NCBI RefSeq assembly: GCF_017603965.1 | Contig: NZ_CP071955.1 | Coordinates: 2,976,001 to 3,040,000 of the forward strand | Direction: 5' to 3' | Source: Xanthomonas fragariae | GTDB taxonomy: Bacteria > Pseudomonadota > Gammaproteobacteria > Xanthomonadales > Xanthomonadaceae | Length of the DNA stretch: 64,000 bases | In this document: piece after piece, positions 35,319 through 45,540 of the stretch | Position numbering within the stretch: position 1 is the first letter of the stretch | Layout of the letters: the number at the start of each line of letters is the position of its first letter | Notes under the pieces: model-generated | Seen by the model: the letters and a program-made list of their open reading frames with translations, nothing else | Database searches by the model: none | What the model was told of the DNA's origin: nothing | Position numbers and translations under genes: made by a program

Positions 35319-36274
35319 CGGGTTCCCCTAGAACGTGGCGGACGCTCTCCCTCGCGCCAGGCCAGCAACAATTCCGTCACTGCCAGATCGGCGCGGACGG
35401 TGGTACGCAGCAGATCGCGCGTGCGATTGGCCGCGTCGAACCAGATCGCCAGCTTGTGCAACCGCGATGGATCGGTCAAGCCGACCGACGCCTGCGCCAG
35501 CGCCAGATCGGCGGCATGGCGCAGGCGTTGATCGGCCTGGCCATCGTTGGTCCAGCGCTGCGCAACGTCCACCGCCCCGGCGCGGCCGCTGGCGATCTGC
35601 TCCAGATCCTGCGCCACCGCCCGACGCACCGTCAGGCCATCTTCGCGCAGCCACTGCGCAGCAAGACCGGGATGACCGCGCGCGGCGTCCAGCGCCTCTT
35701 GTGCAACCCGCTCACTGACGCCTTGCGACAACAACCAGGCAAGCGCCTCGTGCGCGGGCGGCAACTTGAATTCCAACCGCTGGCAGCGGCTGCGGACAGT
35801 CGCCGGCAGACGCGCCGGCTGCGCGCTGATCAGCCACAGGTAACGACCCGGCGAAGGCTCTTCCAGCGTCTTGAGCAAGGCATTGCAGGCGGAGCGATTG
35901 ATCGCGTCGGCCGGGTCGACGATCACCACCTGGGCGATGCCGTATTGCGGGGTCAGCGAAAGCTTTTGCGAGATCTCGCGCACCTGCTCGATCACGATCT
36001 CGGTACGCAGCTTGTCGCCGGTGCGATTGGGGATGAACGAGATCAGCTGCAGGTCCGGGTGGGTACCGGCCGCGATCAGCTGGCGCGTGCGCTGGGCGAG
36101 CGCCGGATCTGGCGAGCTGGACAGCACGTGCTCGGCCAGCGCCAATGCCACCGCGCGTTTACCCAGGCCTTCCGGTCCGCAAATCAGCAGGCCGTGCCCG
36201 AGGCGGCCCACGTCCAGGGCGGCCACGGTCTGATCGTAGGCGCGCTGCTGCCAAGGCGAAAACGCCGATGTCAT
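35315..36274 (-). CDS. holB: DNA polymerase III delta' subunit
   Basis: 319 residues, clamp-loader subunit. GPEGLGKRAVALALAEHVL is the P-loop-like stretch, NALLKTLEEPSPGRYLWLISAQPARLPATVRSRCQRL the conserved SRC-containing sensor region. It overlaps mltG upstream and pilZ downstream by 4 bp each, so the operon is tightly coupled. No thymidylate kinase gene lies between mltG and holB. Confidence 0.95.
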   Translation of the reverse strand: MTSAFSPWQQRAYDQTVAALDVGRLGHGLLICGPEGLGKRAVALALAEHVLSSSPDPALAQRTRQLIAAGTHPDLQLISFIPNRTGDKLRTEIVIEQVREISQKLSLTPQYGIAQVVIVDPADAINRSACNALLKTLEEPSPGRYLWLISAQPARLPATVRSRCQRLEFKLPPAHEALAWLLSQGVSERVAQEALDAARGHPGLAAQWLREDGLTVRRAVAQDLEQIASGRAGAVDVAQRWTNDGQADQRLRHAADLALAQASVGLTDPSRLHKLAIWFDAANRTRDLLRTTVRADLAVTELLLAWREGERPPRSRGTR

Positions 36275-37335
36275 GGTGTGGGTTCCGGTTGCGGGAGACG
36301 GCGACGCTGCAGATAACGCGCAACGGCAGCATTGTGTTCGGCCAGGGTGGCCGAGAACACGTGCGCACCGGTGCCATCGCCGACCGCGACGAAGTACAGC
36401 GCCTTACCGGGCGCCGGGCATACCGCCGCCAGCAAGGCCTCACGGCCCGGCATGGCGATCGGGGTCGGGGTCAGGCCGGTGCGGGTATAGGTATTGTACG
36501 GCGTGTCGGTGGTCAGGTCGCGGCGGCGGATATTGCCGTCGTAACCGCTGCCGATGCCGTAGATCACGGTCGGGTCGGTTTGCAGCTTCATGCCCAGTTG
36601 CAGACGGCGCAGGAAGACCCCGGCGATCAGCGGGCGCTCCGAGCCCAGGGCGGTTTCTTTTTCGATGATCGAGGCCAGGATCAGCGCCTGCTCCGGCGAG
36701 TTGAGCGGCAGGTTGGGGGCGCGCTGCTCCCAGGCCTGCGCCAGCGCCTTGTCCATGGCGATGTGCGCACGCCTGAGCACATCCAGATCGCTGTCGCCGC
36801 GCTGATAGAGATAGGTTTCCGGCAGGAAGCGACCTTCCGGATGCTGGTTGGCAAACCCCAGCCGCGCCATCAGCGCCGCATCGTCCAGCGCACCGATGGA
36901 TTGCTGCAGCGGCGTGGCGGTGGCGAGTGCAGCGCGCAACTGGCGGAAATTCCAGCCTTCCACGATCGTGAAGCGGTACTGGATCACCCGACCCTGGCGC
37001 ATGCGATCGAGCAGTTCTCGCGGCGACAAGGCCGGCACCAGCGCGTATTCGCCCACCTTGAGCTTGCCGGCCGCGTCGACCTGACGGGCGAGCAGTTGCC
37101 ATTCCAGATCCGCGCCCTGCGCCACGCCAGCCTCGCGCAACTTGCGCAGCGTGGCCTTGAGCGAATCGCCGGGCGCAATCGCCACACTGGGCGCGCTGGC
37201 GCTCACCGGGGTATCGACGAAGTGCAGGTAATGCCGCCACGCCACCACGGCCGCAATCGCCAGCAGCCCTGCTAGCAACAGTGCCGTGCCCAGCACGGCC
37301 AGACATCCGCGTTTGCCAGTCTCAGCCACACTCAC
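36271..37335 (-). CDS. mltG: Endolytic murein transglycosylase (YceG family)
   Basis: 354 residues. One N-terminal membrane anchor (LAVLGTALLLAGLLAIAAVVAW), a LysM-like region, then the catalytic domain with ILASIIEKETALGSERPLIAGVFLRRL (catalytic Glu) and TDPTVIYGIG, PYNTYTRTGLTPTPI. It cuts nascent glycan strands. Start GTG 37335, or GTG 37329 with GAGGTGA close upstream. Confidence 0.93.
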   Translation of the reverse strand: MSVAETGKRGCLAVLGTALLLAGLLAIAAVVAWRHYLHFVDTPVSASAPSVAIAPGDSLKATLRKLREAGVAQGADLEWQLLARQVDAAGKLKVGEYALVPALSPRELLDRMRQGRVIQYRFTIVEGWNFRQLRAALATATPLQQSIGALDDAALMARLGFANQHPEGRFLPETYLYQRGDSDLDVLRRAHIAMDKALAQAWEQRAPNLPLNSPEQALILASIIEKETALGSERPLIAGVFLRRLQLGMKLQTDPTVIYGIGSGYDGNIRRRDLTTDTPYNTYTRTGLTPTPIAMPGREALLAAVCPAPGKALYFVAVGDGTGAHVFSATLAEHNAAVARYLQRRRLPQPEPTP

Positions 37336-37395
37336 CTCGTCATTGCCCCAGCGCCGCGCAGGATACCGCGCGCCGGTACCGTCCCGTTGACGCGC

Positions 37396-38751
37396 TCATG
37401 TCCGGTCGAATGCGCGCAGCATCCCACGCGCCTTGGCGCGGGTTTCTTCCAGCTCGCGCTGCGGGTGCGAATCCACCACGATCCCGGCGCCAGTGCGGAA
37501 ATGCACGCGTTCCCCGGCCACCTCAGCGGTGCGAATCAGAATATTGAGGTCCATGTCGCCATCGCGATTGAGCCAGCCGAACGCGCCGGTGTAGGCGCCA
37601 CGCGCAGTCTGTTCGAGCTCGGCGATGATCTGCATGCAGCGCACCTTCGGACAACCGGTAATCGTGCCACCTGGAAACACCGCCGCAATCACCCCGCCCG
37701 GCGTAACGGCCACGCGCAGACGGCCGCGCACATTGCTGACGATGTGGTGCACGTGCGCGTAGCTTTCCACGCACATCAGCTCGTCCACCTCCACCGTGCC
37801 CGGCGCACAGATGCGTCCCAGGTCGTTGCGTTCCAGGTCGATCAGCATGACGTGCTCGGCACGCTCTTTCGGATGGCCGACCAGCTCGCGGATGCGTGCG
37901 GCATCATCATCGTCGGCAAAGCGCGCGCGGGTGCCAGCGATCGGGCGTGTCTGCACCACATCGCCCTGCACCGACACCAGGCGCTCGGGCGAGGAACTCA
38001 CTACTGCGCGCCCTGCTGCGACGAACAGGCCCGCAAACGGCGCCGGATTGGCCGCGCGCAGCCGCGCATGCAACGCAGCCGGATCGACCGCATCAGCGAA
38101 CGCCGCATGCCAGGCACGCGAGATATTGGCCTGGAATACATCGCCAGCGCGCAGATAATCGAGCACGCACTGCACTGCATCAGTGAAGCGTTCGGGCGCG
38201 TCTTCTTCGACGACCACAGGCCCAACCCAGGTCGGCAACGGCGGCAGCGCGGCGCAGGCGGCGATGTCCTGGACGATGCGAGCAAGCAGATCTTCGCGGC
38301 CGGGCTCGGCCAGCGCGATGCAGCGCCCTTGCACGCGATCACGCAGCACCGCTGCGGGCGCGCGCAGGGCGAGCGCGGTCGGCAGGCGATCAGTACGCGT
38401 TGGTAGCTGCAAGATCGGCTCGACCTGCGCAGCCAGCTCATAATCGAGCAATACAGCCCAGCCGCCACGAAACGGCCATGGGCTCGTCGCATCGTGCGCC
38501 ACACGCTCGGCCTGCCAGGCGGCATCCAGCGCAGCCAGAAAGCCGCCTTCCAGCACGCGCCCCTCGCCGTCACGGGTGCGGCCATCCGGATCGAGCCGCA
38601 GACTTGCGCCCTCTGCGAGCAGCAAGATGTCCCAGCGCCCGTGTTGTGTGCCGGAGGCGGTGGATTCGAACAGTACCGGATACCGCTGCGGGACCAGCCG
38701 ATGCAGGGCCAGCAAATCGATGTCCGCGTGCAGTGGTCTGGTGAGCGTCAT
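37396..38751 (-). CDS. pabB: Aminodeoxychorismate synthase component I
   Basis: 451 residues, chorismate-binding fold: SSSPERLVSV, RNDLGRICAPGTVEV, GGTITGCPKVRCMQIIAELE and the C-terminal GAGIVVDSHPQRELEET. Where E. coli PabB has the lysine of PIKGT, this protein has PIAGT, the TrpE-like form. The position next to fabF/mltG supports PabB in p-aminobenzoate and folate synthesis. ATG 38751 is the likely start. Confidence 0.85.
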   Translation of the reverse strand: MTLTRPLHADIDLLALHRLVPQRYPVLFESTASGTQHGRWDILLLAEGASLRLDPDGRTRDGEGRVLEGGFLAALDAAWQAERVAHDATSPWPFRGGWAVLLDYELAAQVEPILQLPTRTDRLPTALALRAPAAVLRDRVQGRCIALAEPGREDLLARIVQDIAACAALPPLPTWVGPVVVEEDAPERFTDAVQCVLDYLRAGDVFQANISRAWHAAFADAVDPAALHARLRAANPAPFAGLFVAAGRAVVSSSPERLVSVQGDVVQTRPIAGTRARFADDDDAARIRELVGHPKERAEHVMLIDLERNDLGRICAPGTVEVDELMCVESYAHVHHIVSNVRGRLRVAVTPGGVIAAVFPGGTITGCPKVRCMQIIAELEQTARGAYTGAFGWLNRDGDMDLNILIRTAEVAGERVHFRTGAGIVVDSHPQRELEETRAKARGMLRAFDRT

Positions 38752-38933
38752 CGGTCCGGCATGGCGTTGGGTGCTCAAGCGCGCCGCTCTACGGTAGACG
38801 CAGCGCGCGTGTGATGCTGTGGATCAAGTATGGAGCGGACCGTAACGCAGCATCCGGCCACACGAACGCGTCACGCGCGGCGGCCGGAAAATGTCGCGCA
38901 CCGTTCCTCAACGAAGAAGACGGCGCACCGAAC

Positions 38934-40169
38934 TCAGAGGCGCTTGAATACCAACGTGCCGTTGGTGCCGCCAAAGCCGAAGCCGTTGGACATTACCGCA
39001 TCGACCTGCACCTCGCGCGCAACGTTCGGCACGTAGTCCAGATCGCAGCCTTCGCTGGGTTCTTCCAGGTTGATGGTCGGCGGGATGATGCCGGTGTGCA
39101 GCGCCATCACCGAGAAGATCGCTTCCACGCCACCGGCTGCGCCGAGCAGGTGACCGGTCATCGACTTGGTCGAACTGACCATAGCCTTGTAGGCGTGGTC
39201 GCCCAGCGCGCGCTTCATCGCCATCGTTTCAGCCAGATCGCCCAGCGGCGTAGAGGTGCCGTGCGCGTTGAGGTAGCCGATCTGCTCGGGGTTGAGCTTG
39301 GCATCGCGCATGGCCGCGGCCATGCTGCGCGCCGCGCCTTCGCCGTCTTCGCTGGGAGCGGTCATGTGGAACGCATCGGAGCTGGCGCCGAAACCGACCA
39401 GTTCTGCGTATATGCGCGCGCCGCGTGCCTTGGCGTGTTCGTATTCTTCCAGCACCAGCACGCCGGCGCCGTCGCCAAGCACGAAGCCGTCGCGCTGTCT
39501 GTCCCACGGGCGCGAAGCGCCGGCCGGGTCGTCGTTGCGGGTGGACATCGCCTTCATCGCACAGAAACCGCCGATGGAACTCGGCGAGGACCCGCGCTCG
39601 GCGCCGCCGGCCAGCATCACATCGGCATCGCCGTGCTGGATCATGCGCATCGCGGTGCCGATCGAATGGTTGGAGGTGGCACAGGCCGACACGGCCGAGA
39701 ATGTCGGACCCTTCAGACCTTTGATCAGGCTCACCTGGCCCGGCAGCATGTTGATGATGGTGCTGGGCACGTAGAACGGCGAAATCTTACGCGCGCCGCC
39801 CTCATGGAATTTGATGGTCTGCTCTTCGATACCGAGCAGCCCGCCGATGCCGGAACCGAGAATGGCGCCCACCCGTTCGGCATTGCTTTGGTCGATTTCC
39901 AGGCCGGAATCGTCCAGCGCCATGAACGATGCCCCGACACCGTAGTGAATAAACGAGTCCATCTTTTTGACGTCCTTGGAGGACACAAAAAGCGTGGGGT
40001 CGAAATTCTTGATCTCGCCTGCGATCTTGGTGGCGAACTGCGAGACATCGATCTGAGTGATCGGGCCAATGCCTGAACGCCCGTGGATGATTCCATCCCA
40101 GCTGGTGGCCAGATCATTGCCCAGCGACGACACCATGCCCATGCCGGTAACGACAACACGACGACTCAT
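38934..40169 (-). CDS. fabF: 3-oxoacyl-ACP synthase II
   Basis: 411 residues, starting MSRRVVVTGMGMVSSLG. Condensing-enzyme triad: Cys in SAVSACATSNHSIGTA, His in YLNAHGTSTPLGD, His in KSMTGHLLGAAGG. It elongates acyl-ACP chains. GAGGAG before ATG 40169. It lies after acpP in the fatty-acid synthesis block. Confidence 0.96.
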   Translation of the reverse strand: MSRRVVVTGMGMVSSLGNDLATSWDGIIHGRSGIGPITQIDVSQFATKIAGEIKNFDPTLFVSSKDVKKMDSFIHYGVGASFMALDDSGLEIDQSNAERVGAILGSGIGGLLGIEEQTIKFHEGGARKISPFYVPSTIINMLPGQVSLIKGLKGPTFSAVSACATSNHSIGTAMRMIQHGDADVMLAGGAERGSSPSSIGGFCAMKAMSTRNDDPAGASRPWDRQRDGFVLGDGAGVLVLEEYEHAKARGARIYAELVGFGASSDAFHMTAPSEDGEGAARSMAAAMRDAKLNPEQIGYLNAHGTSTPLGDLAETMAMKRALGDHAYKAMVSSTKSMTGHLLGAAGGVEAIFSVMALHTGIIPPTINLEEPSEGCDLDYVPNVAREVQVDAVMSNGFGFGGTNGTLVFKRL

Positions 40170-40309
40170 TGCAGATCTCCTCACCACAGAACGAACGGGG
40201 CTTGCGGTTTGCGGTTGACGCTGAAAAACACAGGGCCGCATCAGCGGCCCCATGGAATGTCTGACGCAGCAGCGGCTTGACGCACGCCGCCGCTGTCAGG
40301 AACAACGCA

Positions 40310-40549
40310 TCAACTCTTGACGTGCGCCTTGACGTAGTCGATCGCCTGCTGGACCGAGGTGATCTTTTCGGCCTCTTCGTCCGGGATCTCGCACTCGAAC
40401 TCTTCTTCCAGTGCCATCACCAGCTCGACGGTGTCCAGCGAGTCGGCCCCTAAGTCATCGACGAACGATGCGCTGGTGGTGACTTCCTCTTCCTTGACGC
40501 CGAGTTGTTCAACGACGATTTTCTTGACGCGTTCTTCGATGGTGCTCAT
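40310..40549 (-). CDS. acpP: Acyl carrier protein
   Basis: 79 acidic residues. The phosphopantetheine serine is in [13 protein letters not shown]. Begins [18 protein letters not shown]. Lies between fabG and fabF. Confidence 0.97.
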   Translation of the reverse strand: MSTIEERVKKIVVEQLGVKEEEVTTSASFVDDLGADSLDTVELVMALEEEFECEIPDEEAEKITSVQQAIDYVKAHVKS

Positions 40550-40702
40550 TTGGGATATCGCTCCAGATGGAGTAGTGGTGGTATAAAAAACGCCATCGTG
40601 CTGCGATGGCCGCGTTGGATAGTGTAGTGGAAGCGACCGGGCGTTGCATTGCATCACAACTCTCGGCCGATCAGACACTTAGCGCCTCCCGGCGCTGCAC
40701 GC

Positions 40703-41446
40703 TTAGGGCATGTACATGCCGCCGTTGACGTGCAGGGTCTCGCCGGTGACGTAGCGAGCGGTCGGGCCGGCCAAAAACGCCACCGCGTTGGCGATGTCCT
40801 CCGGCTGGCCCAAATGGCCGAGCGCGATCTGCTGCAACAAGGCGGTCTTGGCTTCTTCCGGCAACGCCCTGGTCATATCGGTATCGATAAAACCGGGCGC
40901 CACCACATTCACGGTCACGCCGCGCGAGCCGATCTCTTTGGCCAGCGACTTGGAGAACGCGATGATGCCGGCCTTGGCCGCTGCGTAGTTGGTCTGGCCC
41001 GGGTTACCTGTCACACCGACCACCGAGGCGATGTTGATGATGCGGCCCTTGCGCGCCTTCATCATGCCGCGCATCACCGCCTTGGAAGTGCGAAACACGC
41101 TAGTCAGATTCGTGTCGATGATCGCCTGCCAGTCGTCGTCCTTCATCCGCATCAACAGGTTGTCGCGGGTGATGCCGGCGTTGTTGACCAAGATCGAGAT
41201 GGAGCCGAATTCCTTGCCGATCGCATCGATCAGACCATCGACCGCGGCGGCATCGGTGACGTTGAGTTCACGACCGTGACCGCCGTTGGCCGCCAAGCGC
41301 TCGCCGATCGCCGCAGCGCCGGAGGCGGAGGTGGCGGTACCGATAACGGTGGCGCCCTGGGCAGCCAAGGTGTCGGCAATGGCAGCGCCAATCCCACGAC
41401 TGGCACCGGTGACGAGGGCGACGTCGCCCTGCAGTGGCTTGCTCAT
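40703..41446 (-). CDS. fabG: 3-oxoacyl-ACP reductase
   Basis: 247 residues, short-chain dehydrogenase: TGASRGIGAAIA (NADPH loop), NNAGITRDNLL, catalytic YAAAKAG after INIASVVGVTGNPGQTN, and PGFIDTDMT. Reduces 3-oxoacyl-ACP. Confidence 0.97.
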   Translation of the reverse strand: MSKPLQGDVALVTGASRGIGAAIADTLAAQGATVIGTATSASGAAAIGERLAANGGHGRELNVTDAAAVDGLIDAIGKEFGSISILVNNAGITRDNLLMRMKDDDWQAIIDTNLTSVFRTSKAVMRGMMKARKGRIINIASVVGVTGNPGQTNYAAAKAGIIAFSKSLAKEIGSRGVTVNVVAPGFIDTDMTRALPEEAKTALLQQIALGHLGQPEDIANAVAFLAGPTARYVTGETLHVNGGMYMP

Positions 41447-41529
41447 GAATGCTGTTCCTCAAGTGGGGGACGTCGCGACCGCAGCCAGAGACGTGGAGTG
41501 AAGCCGGCATGACCGGCATGTGCGTCGGA

Positions 41530-42474
41530 TCAATGCACCCACGCGTCGAATGCACCAGCGTAATCGGCAGGGCTAGCCAGCGGACGCGCGTCCAGGCGCT
41601 TGTCGATACGCTTAATCAGCCCGCTCAGCACCTTGCCCGGTCCGCATTCGGCGATCCGGGTAATGCCCTGCGCGGCCAGCGCCTGCACGCAACCGGTCCA
41701 CTGCACTGGCAGATATAGCTGCTCGGCCAACGCCTGGCGAATCGCCTCGCTGCCCTCGTGCACGCGTGCATCCACGTTGTGCACCACCGGAATCTGCGGG
41801 GTATGCCAGGTCAGCCCGGCCATCGCTTCAGCGAGCTGGTTGGCCGCCTCGCGCATCAGCGGGGTGTGCGAAGGCACGCTCACCGCCAACTTGACCGCCT
41901 TGCGCACGCCACGCTCGGCCAGCAAGGACAGCGCGCGATCCACCGCTGCCACGTCGCCACCGATCACGATCTGACCAGGCGAGTTGAAGTTGGCCGCGAC
42001 CACCACCTGGCTACCTGCTGCCTCGGCGCAGACGTCCAGCACCAACGCGTCTTCGGCGCCCAGCACTGCGGCCATCGCACCGACACCGGCCGGGGCAGCG
42101 GCCTGCATGAACTGGCCGCGCAGCCGCACCAGGTGCGCGCCGTCGTGCAGCGACAAGGCGCCAGTGGCGACCAACGCGGTGTATTCACCCAGGCTGTGCC
42201 CTGCCAGCAACGCCGGGCGCTGCCCGCGCTGCGCGTTCCACAACCGCCACACCGCGATGCCCGCGGCCAGCAAGGCAGGCTGGGTGTATTCGGTGCGGTT
42301 GAGCATCTCTTCCGGGCCGCCCTGGGACAGTGCCCACAGATCGACGCCAGCGCCTTCGGAGGCCTCGGCAAATGTTTCGCGAATCTGCGGGTGCAGTTGG
42401 GACATTTCGGCCAGCATGCCCAGGGACTGCGAGCCCTGGCCGGGAAACACGAAGGCGAGAGTGGATTCGATCAC
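41530..42474 (-). CDS. fabD: Malonyl-CoA:ACP transacylase
   Basis: 314 residues. FVFPGQGSQSLGML at the N-terminus, catalytic Ser in AGHSLGEYTALVATGAL, His in SVPSHTPLM, and GPGKVLSGLIKRI near the end. Start GTG 42474; no closer ATG gives the FPGQGSQ motif. Confidence 0.95.
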   Translation of the reverse strand: MIESTLAFVFPGQGSQSLGMLAEMSQLHPQIRETFAEASEGAGVDLWALSQGGPEEMLNRTEYTQPALLAAGIAVWRLWNAQRGQRPALLAGHSLGEYTALVATGALSLHDGAHLVRLRGQFMQAAAPAGVGAMAAVLGAEDALVLDVCAEAAGSQVVVAANFNSPGQIVIGGDVAAVDRALSLLAERGVRKAVKLAVSVPSHTPLMREAANQLAEAMAGLTWHTPQIPVVHNVDARVHEGSEAIRQALAEQLYLPVQWTGCVQALAAQGITRIAECGPGKVLSGLIKRIDKRLDARPLASPADYAGAFDAWVH

Positions 42475-42851
42475 GCGTTGCTGCCTACAAAAATCGAGCC
42501 GGGATAATACGTGCGAAATCGTCCTAGCGTCTGTACTGCCGCGTATGCAGTGCTTGCTTTGGGATGGCCTGGCGTCGCAGAACGCACAGCGGACCGATCG
42601 GTCGCCGGCACGCAACGACGGGGGCAGCGGCGACGACAAAGCGATTCGGAAGATCATGGCGTGCTAACGATCACAAAGCCAAACAAACGCGGCGGCCTAT
42701 ACCGGCCACCGGCAGCAGGATGACGATGGCGAGCACTATTGGATCGCGTCGGCAGTCATGGCAGCGCCCTCATCGCCCTGCCCATGCACATCTGCCCTCT
42801 GCGCAGCCGGATTTGAAAACACCGCCGGCAAGCCCGGCAGCACTTGCGGAC
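42475..42851. other. Gap between fabD and fabH without a gene
   Basis: 377 bp. I see no coding sequence with normal codon use and no clear terminator. It may hold a promoter for fabD. Confidence 0.5.
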
Positions 42852-43829
42852 TCAATAGCGCAGCAGCGCCGAGCCCCAGGTAAATCCACCCCCGAACGCT
42901 TCCAGCAGCAGCAACTGGCCACGCTGCACGCGGCCCGAGCGTACAGCTTCGTCCAGCGCCAGCGGCACCGAGGCCGACGAGGTGTTGCCATGGCGATCCA
43001 CGGTGACGATCACCTGCTCCATCGGCAAGTCCAACCGCTTGGCAGTGGCTTCAATGATGCGCAAATTGGCCTGATGCGGAATCAGCCAATCCAGATCGTG
43101 CTTGTGGTAGCCGTTGGCGGCCAGGGTCTGGTCGACCACAGAATCCAGCGCCTTGACTGCGTACTTGAAGACGTCGTTGCCCTTCATCCGCAAGGCACCT
43201 CCGCCATTCTTGCCTTCGCCGAAGCCAACCGACACGCCGACCGGATCCCACAGCAGCTCTTTCTTGCTGCCATCGGCATGCAGATGGGTGCTGAGAATGC
43301 CGGTTTCTTCGTTGGCCTTGAGCACGACAGCGCCGGCACCGTCGCCGAACAGTACGCAGGTGGTGCGATCAGTCCAGTCGACGATGCGGGTCAGGGTTTC
43401 TGCACCAACCACCAGCACGGTCTTGGCGTCGCCACTGCGCACGAACTTGTCGGCCACGCTGAGCGCGTAGACAAAACCCGAGCAGGCCGCGTTGACGTCC
43501 ATCGCACCGCAACCGACGTTGCCCAACCGCGCCTGCAACAGGCAGGCGGTAGACGGAAAGATCAGGTCGGGAGTGGTAGTGCCGATGACGATCAGATCGA
43601 GCTCGTCGGCGGTAACGCCGGCCGCTTCCATCGCCTTCAGCGAAGCGAAATACGCCAGATCGCTGGTAGTCTGGTCGTCGGCGACGATGTGACGCTCTCG
43701 GATACCGGTACGCGAGTAGATCCATTCATCGCAGGTGTCGACGATCTTGGACATATCGTCGTTGGTCAACACCTTTTCGGGCAAATAGCTACCCGTGCCC
43801 GCGATTCTGGAATAGATCCGCTTGCTCAT
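42852..43829 (-). CDS. fabH: 3-oxoacyl-ACP synthase III
   Basis: 325 residues. It starts fatty-acid synthesis by condensing acetyl-CoA with malonyl-ACP. Catalytic Cys in [13 protein letters not shown], His in [11 protein letters not shown], Asn in [14 protein letters not shown]-terminal [18 protein letters not shown]. Confidence 0.96.
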   Translation of the reverse strand: MSKRIYSRIAGTGSYLPEKVLTNDDMSKIVDTCDEWIYSRTGIRERHIVADDQTTSDLAYFASLKAMEAAGVTADELDLIVIGTTTPDLIFPSTACLLQARLGNVGCGAMDVNAACSGFVYALSVADKFVRSGDAKTVLVVGAETLTRIVDWTDRTTCVLFGDGAGAVVLKANEETGILSTHLHADGSKKELLWDPVGVSVGFGEGKNGGGALRMKGNDVFKYAVKALDSVVDQTLAANGYHKHDLDWLIPHQANLRIIEATAKRLDLPMEQVIVTVDRHGNTSSASVPLALDEAVRSGRVQRGQLLLLEAFGGGFTWGSALLRY

Positions 43830-43910
43830 ACTGTTCCCTGTTGCAAGAGCCGCAGTGGCCTGCGGCTCCTAAAGAAGCGAGGGTCGCCCAGCCGCGGCGG
43901 GCGCCACGAA

Positions 43911-44105
43911 TCAATCTTCTTGGACGGCGGACGACTTGGTCGTGATCACCTTCTTGCCGCGGTAGTACCCGTCAGCGGTGATGTGGTGGCGCAGATGGAT
44001 CTCGCCGCTGGTCGGGTCGGTCGACAGCTGCTTGGCGGTGAGGGCATCGTGCGAACGACGCTGGCCGCGACGGGACGGGGTAACTCGGGATTTCTGCACA
44101 GCCAT
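43911..44105 (-). CDS. rpmF: 50S ribosomal protein L32
   Basis: 64 residues, [22 protein letters not shown], the universal bL32 start. Upstream of fabH and downstream of yceD, the usual order. Confidence 0.97.
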   Translation of the reverse strand: MAVQKSRVTPSRRGQRRSHDALTAKQLSTDPTSGEIHLRHHITADGYYRGKKVITTKSSAVQED

Positions 44106-44204
44106 GGGATTGCTCCAACTTAAGTTCGATAAACTTGTCTGTCGGGTCGAACGGCACGCTCTACGCCCGCGTCGACCTGATCCTTACGCCCTTAACAGCG
44201 GCGG

Positions 44205-44714
44205 TTACTGTTTCTTCAACGCTGCCAGCGCCGCGAACGGACTAGCCTTGTCTTGCTCTTGCTGGGTCGGAACCCATTCGGCATTGATCGCTTCGCTTCC
44301 CGGCACCATCGGCACCACTGGCACCGCTAGCACCAGCTCGTCCTCGACCATGTCTGCGGCCCGCAGCATGCCACCTTCCGGCACCAGCAAGGCCTCGTAC
44401 TCGGCTGGCAACGCAGCTTCGTCGGCTTCGTCACGGATCAAACCAAGACGCTGTCTGATTTGCACCGGATACAGAAAACGTTGCAAGGTACGCTGGCAGG
44501 CCAACGGCAGCTCGACATCGATGCTGAGTTCGACATAGGCGACCTTCAGCAGATCGTCCTGATCGAATTGAAGCGAATAGACACATTCGCCCTCGGTATC
44601 GACCAGGCTACCCTGCAGACGGGTCATCGCAGATAGCGGAATGTGGCCATCGAAGCGCCTGCGCGCTGCGACCATCCGCCAAGCATCCAACATTTCGGGT
44701 ACGTTCGCGGACAT
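44205..44714 (-). CDS. yceD: YceD/DUF177 protein, 23S rRNA accumulation factor
   Basis: 169 residues. The family's conserved CQRTLQRFLYP stretch and the acidic C-terminal half with NAEWVPTQQEQDKASPFAALAALK are present. Always next to rpmF. ATG 44714 gives MSANVPEMLDAWRMV; a longer frame to 44762 has no better start. Confidence 0.9.
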   Translation of the reverse strand: MSANVPEMLDAWRMVAARRRFDGHIPLSAMTRLQGSLVDTEGECVYSLQFDQDDLLKVAYVELSIDVELPLACQRTLQRFLYPVQIRQRLGLIRDEADEAALPAEYEALLVPEGGMLRAADMVEDELVLAVPVVPMVPGSEAINAEWVPTQQEQDKASPFAALAALKKQ

Positions 44715-44827
44715 AAGCCGCAGAATGTTAAAGACACGCAGGTGCCATGTCAAATGGCCCAATTCAGCGCAATTGCCGCGCGGCGCTCAGGCCCGCAGAC
44801 TCCCTTGTCCGTCCCGTGCAGCACACC

Positions 44828-45403
44828 ATGATGCCACGCCTGATTCTTGCCTCCACCTCTGTCTACCGACGCGAACTGCTCGGCCGGCTGCGACTGGATT
44901 TCAGCACTGCCCGGCCGCAGGTCGATGAGCAGGCGCAGCCCGGGGAAGCTCCGAGCGCGCTGGCGAGCCGCCTCGCCGCCGAGAAGGCCGCCGTGGTGGC
45001 CGCTCGATCCCCAGGAACCTGGGTCATCGGCTCGGATCAGGTCGCCGATCTGGACGGCCAGGCGCTTGGAAAGCCGGGCACGCTCGAACAGGCACGTGCG
45101 CAGCTGAGCGCCATGTCCGGTCGTGTGGTGCGCTTCCATACCGCAGTGAGTCTGGTCGGCCCGGACCGTAGCCTGCACGCGCTGGACCTAACCGAGGTGC
45201 AGCTGCGCCCGCTGACAGCTGCCGAGATCGAGCGCTATTTGACCGCCGAACCGGCGCTGGACTGCGCCGGCAGCTTCAAGTGCGAAGGCCTGGGCATCAG
45301 CCTGTTCGATGCCATCCGCTCGGACGATCCAACCGCGCTGATTGGCCTGCCACTGATCGCGCTGGCGCGACTGTTGCGGCAGGCGGGGTTCGAGATTCCC
45401 TGA
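44828..45403 (+). CDS. maf: Maf-family nucleotide pyrophosphatase (YceF type)
   Basis: 191 residues. LASTSVYRRELLGRLRLDF at the N-terminus and the catalytic-base region VIGSDQVADLDGQALGKPG. The lineage next to rpmF/yceD suggests the 7-methyl-GTP-specific YceF subgroup. Divergent from yceD. ATG 44828 and 44831 are adjacent alternatives; no strong ribosome-binding site. Confidence 0.92.
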   Translation: MMPRLILASTSVYRRELLGRLRLDFSTARPQVDEQAQPGEAPSALASRLAAEKAAVVAARSPGTWVIGSDQVADLDGQALGKPGTLEQARAQLSAMSGRVVRFHTAVSLVGPDRSLHALDLTEVQLRPLTAAEIERYLTAEPALDCAGSFKCEGLGISLFDAIRSDDPTALIGLPLIALARLLRQAGFEIP

Positions 45404-45540
45404 GAGTTGCGGCGACTCACCGTGATGTCGACCACCAGGCTAGGAGGTCGCTCAGGGACCTGCACGGGCACGTGCCAAATCCCGGCATCAAGCCGCGCTT
45501 GCCTCACAAACGCGCAAAAGGTTTCTAGTCGCACGTAGCC

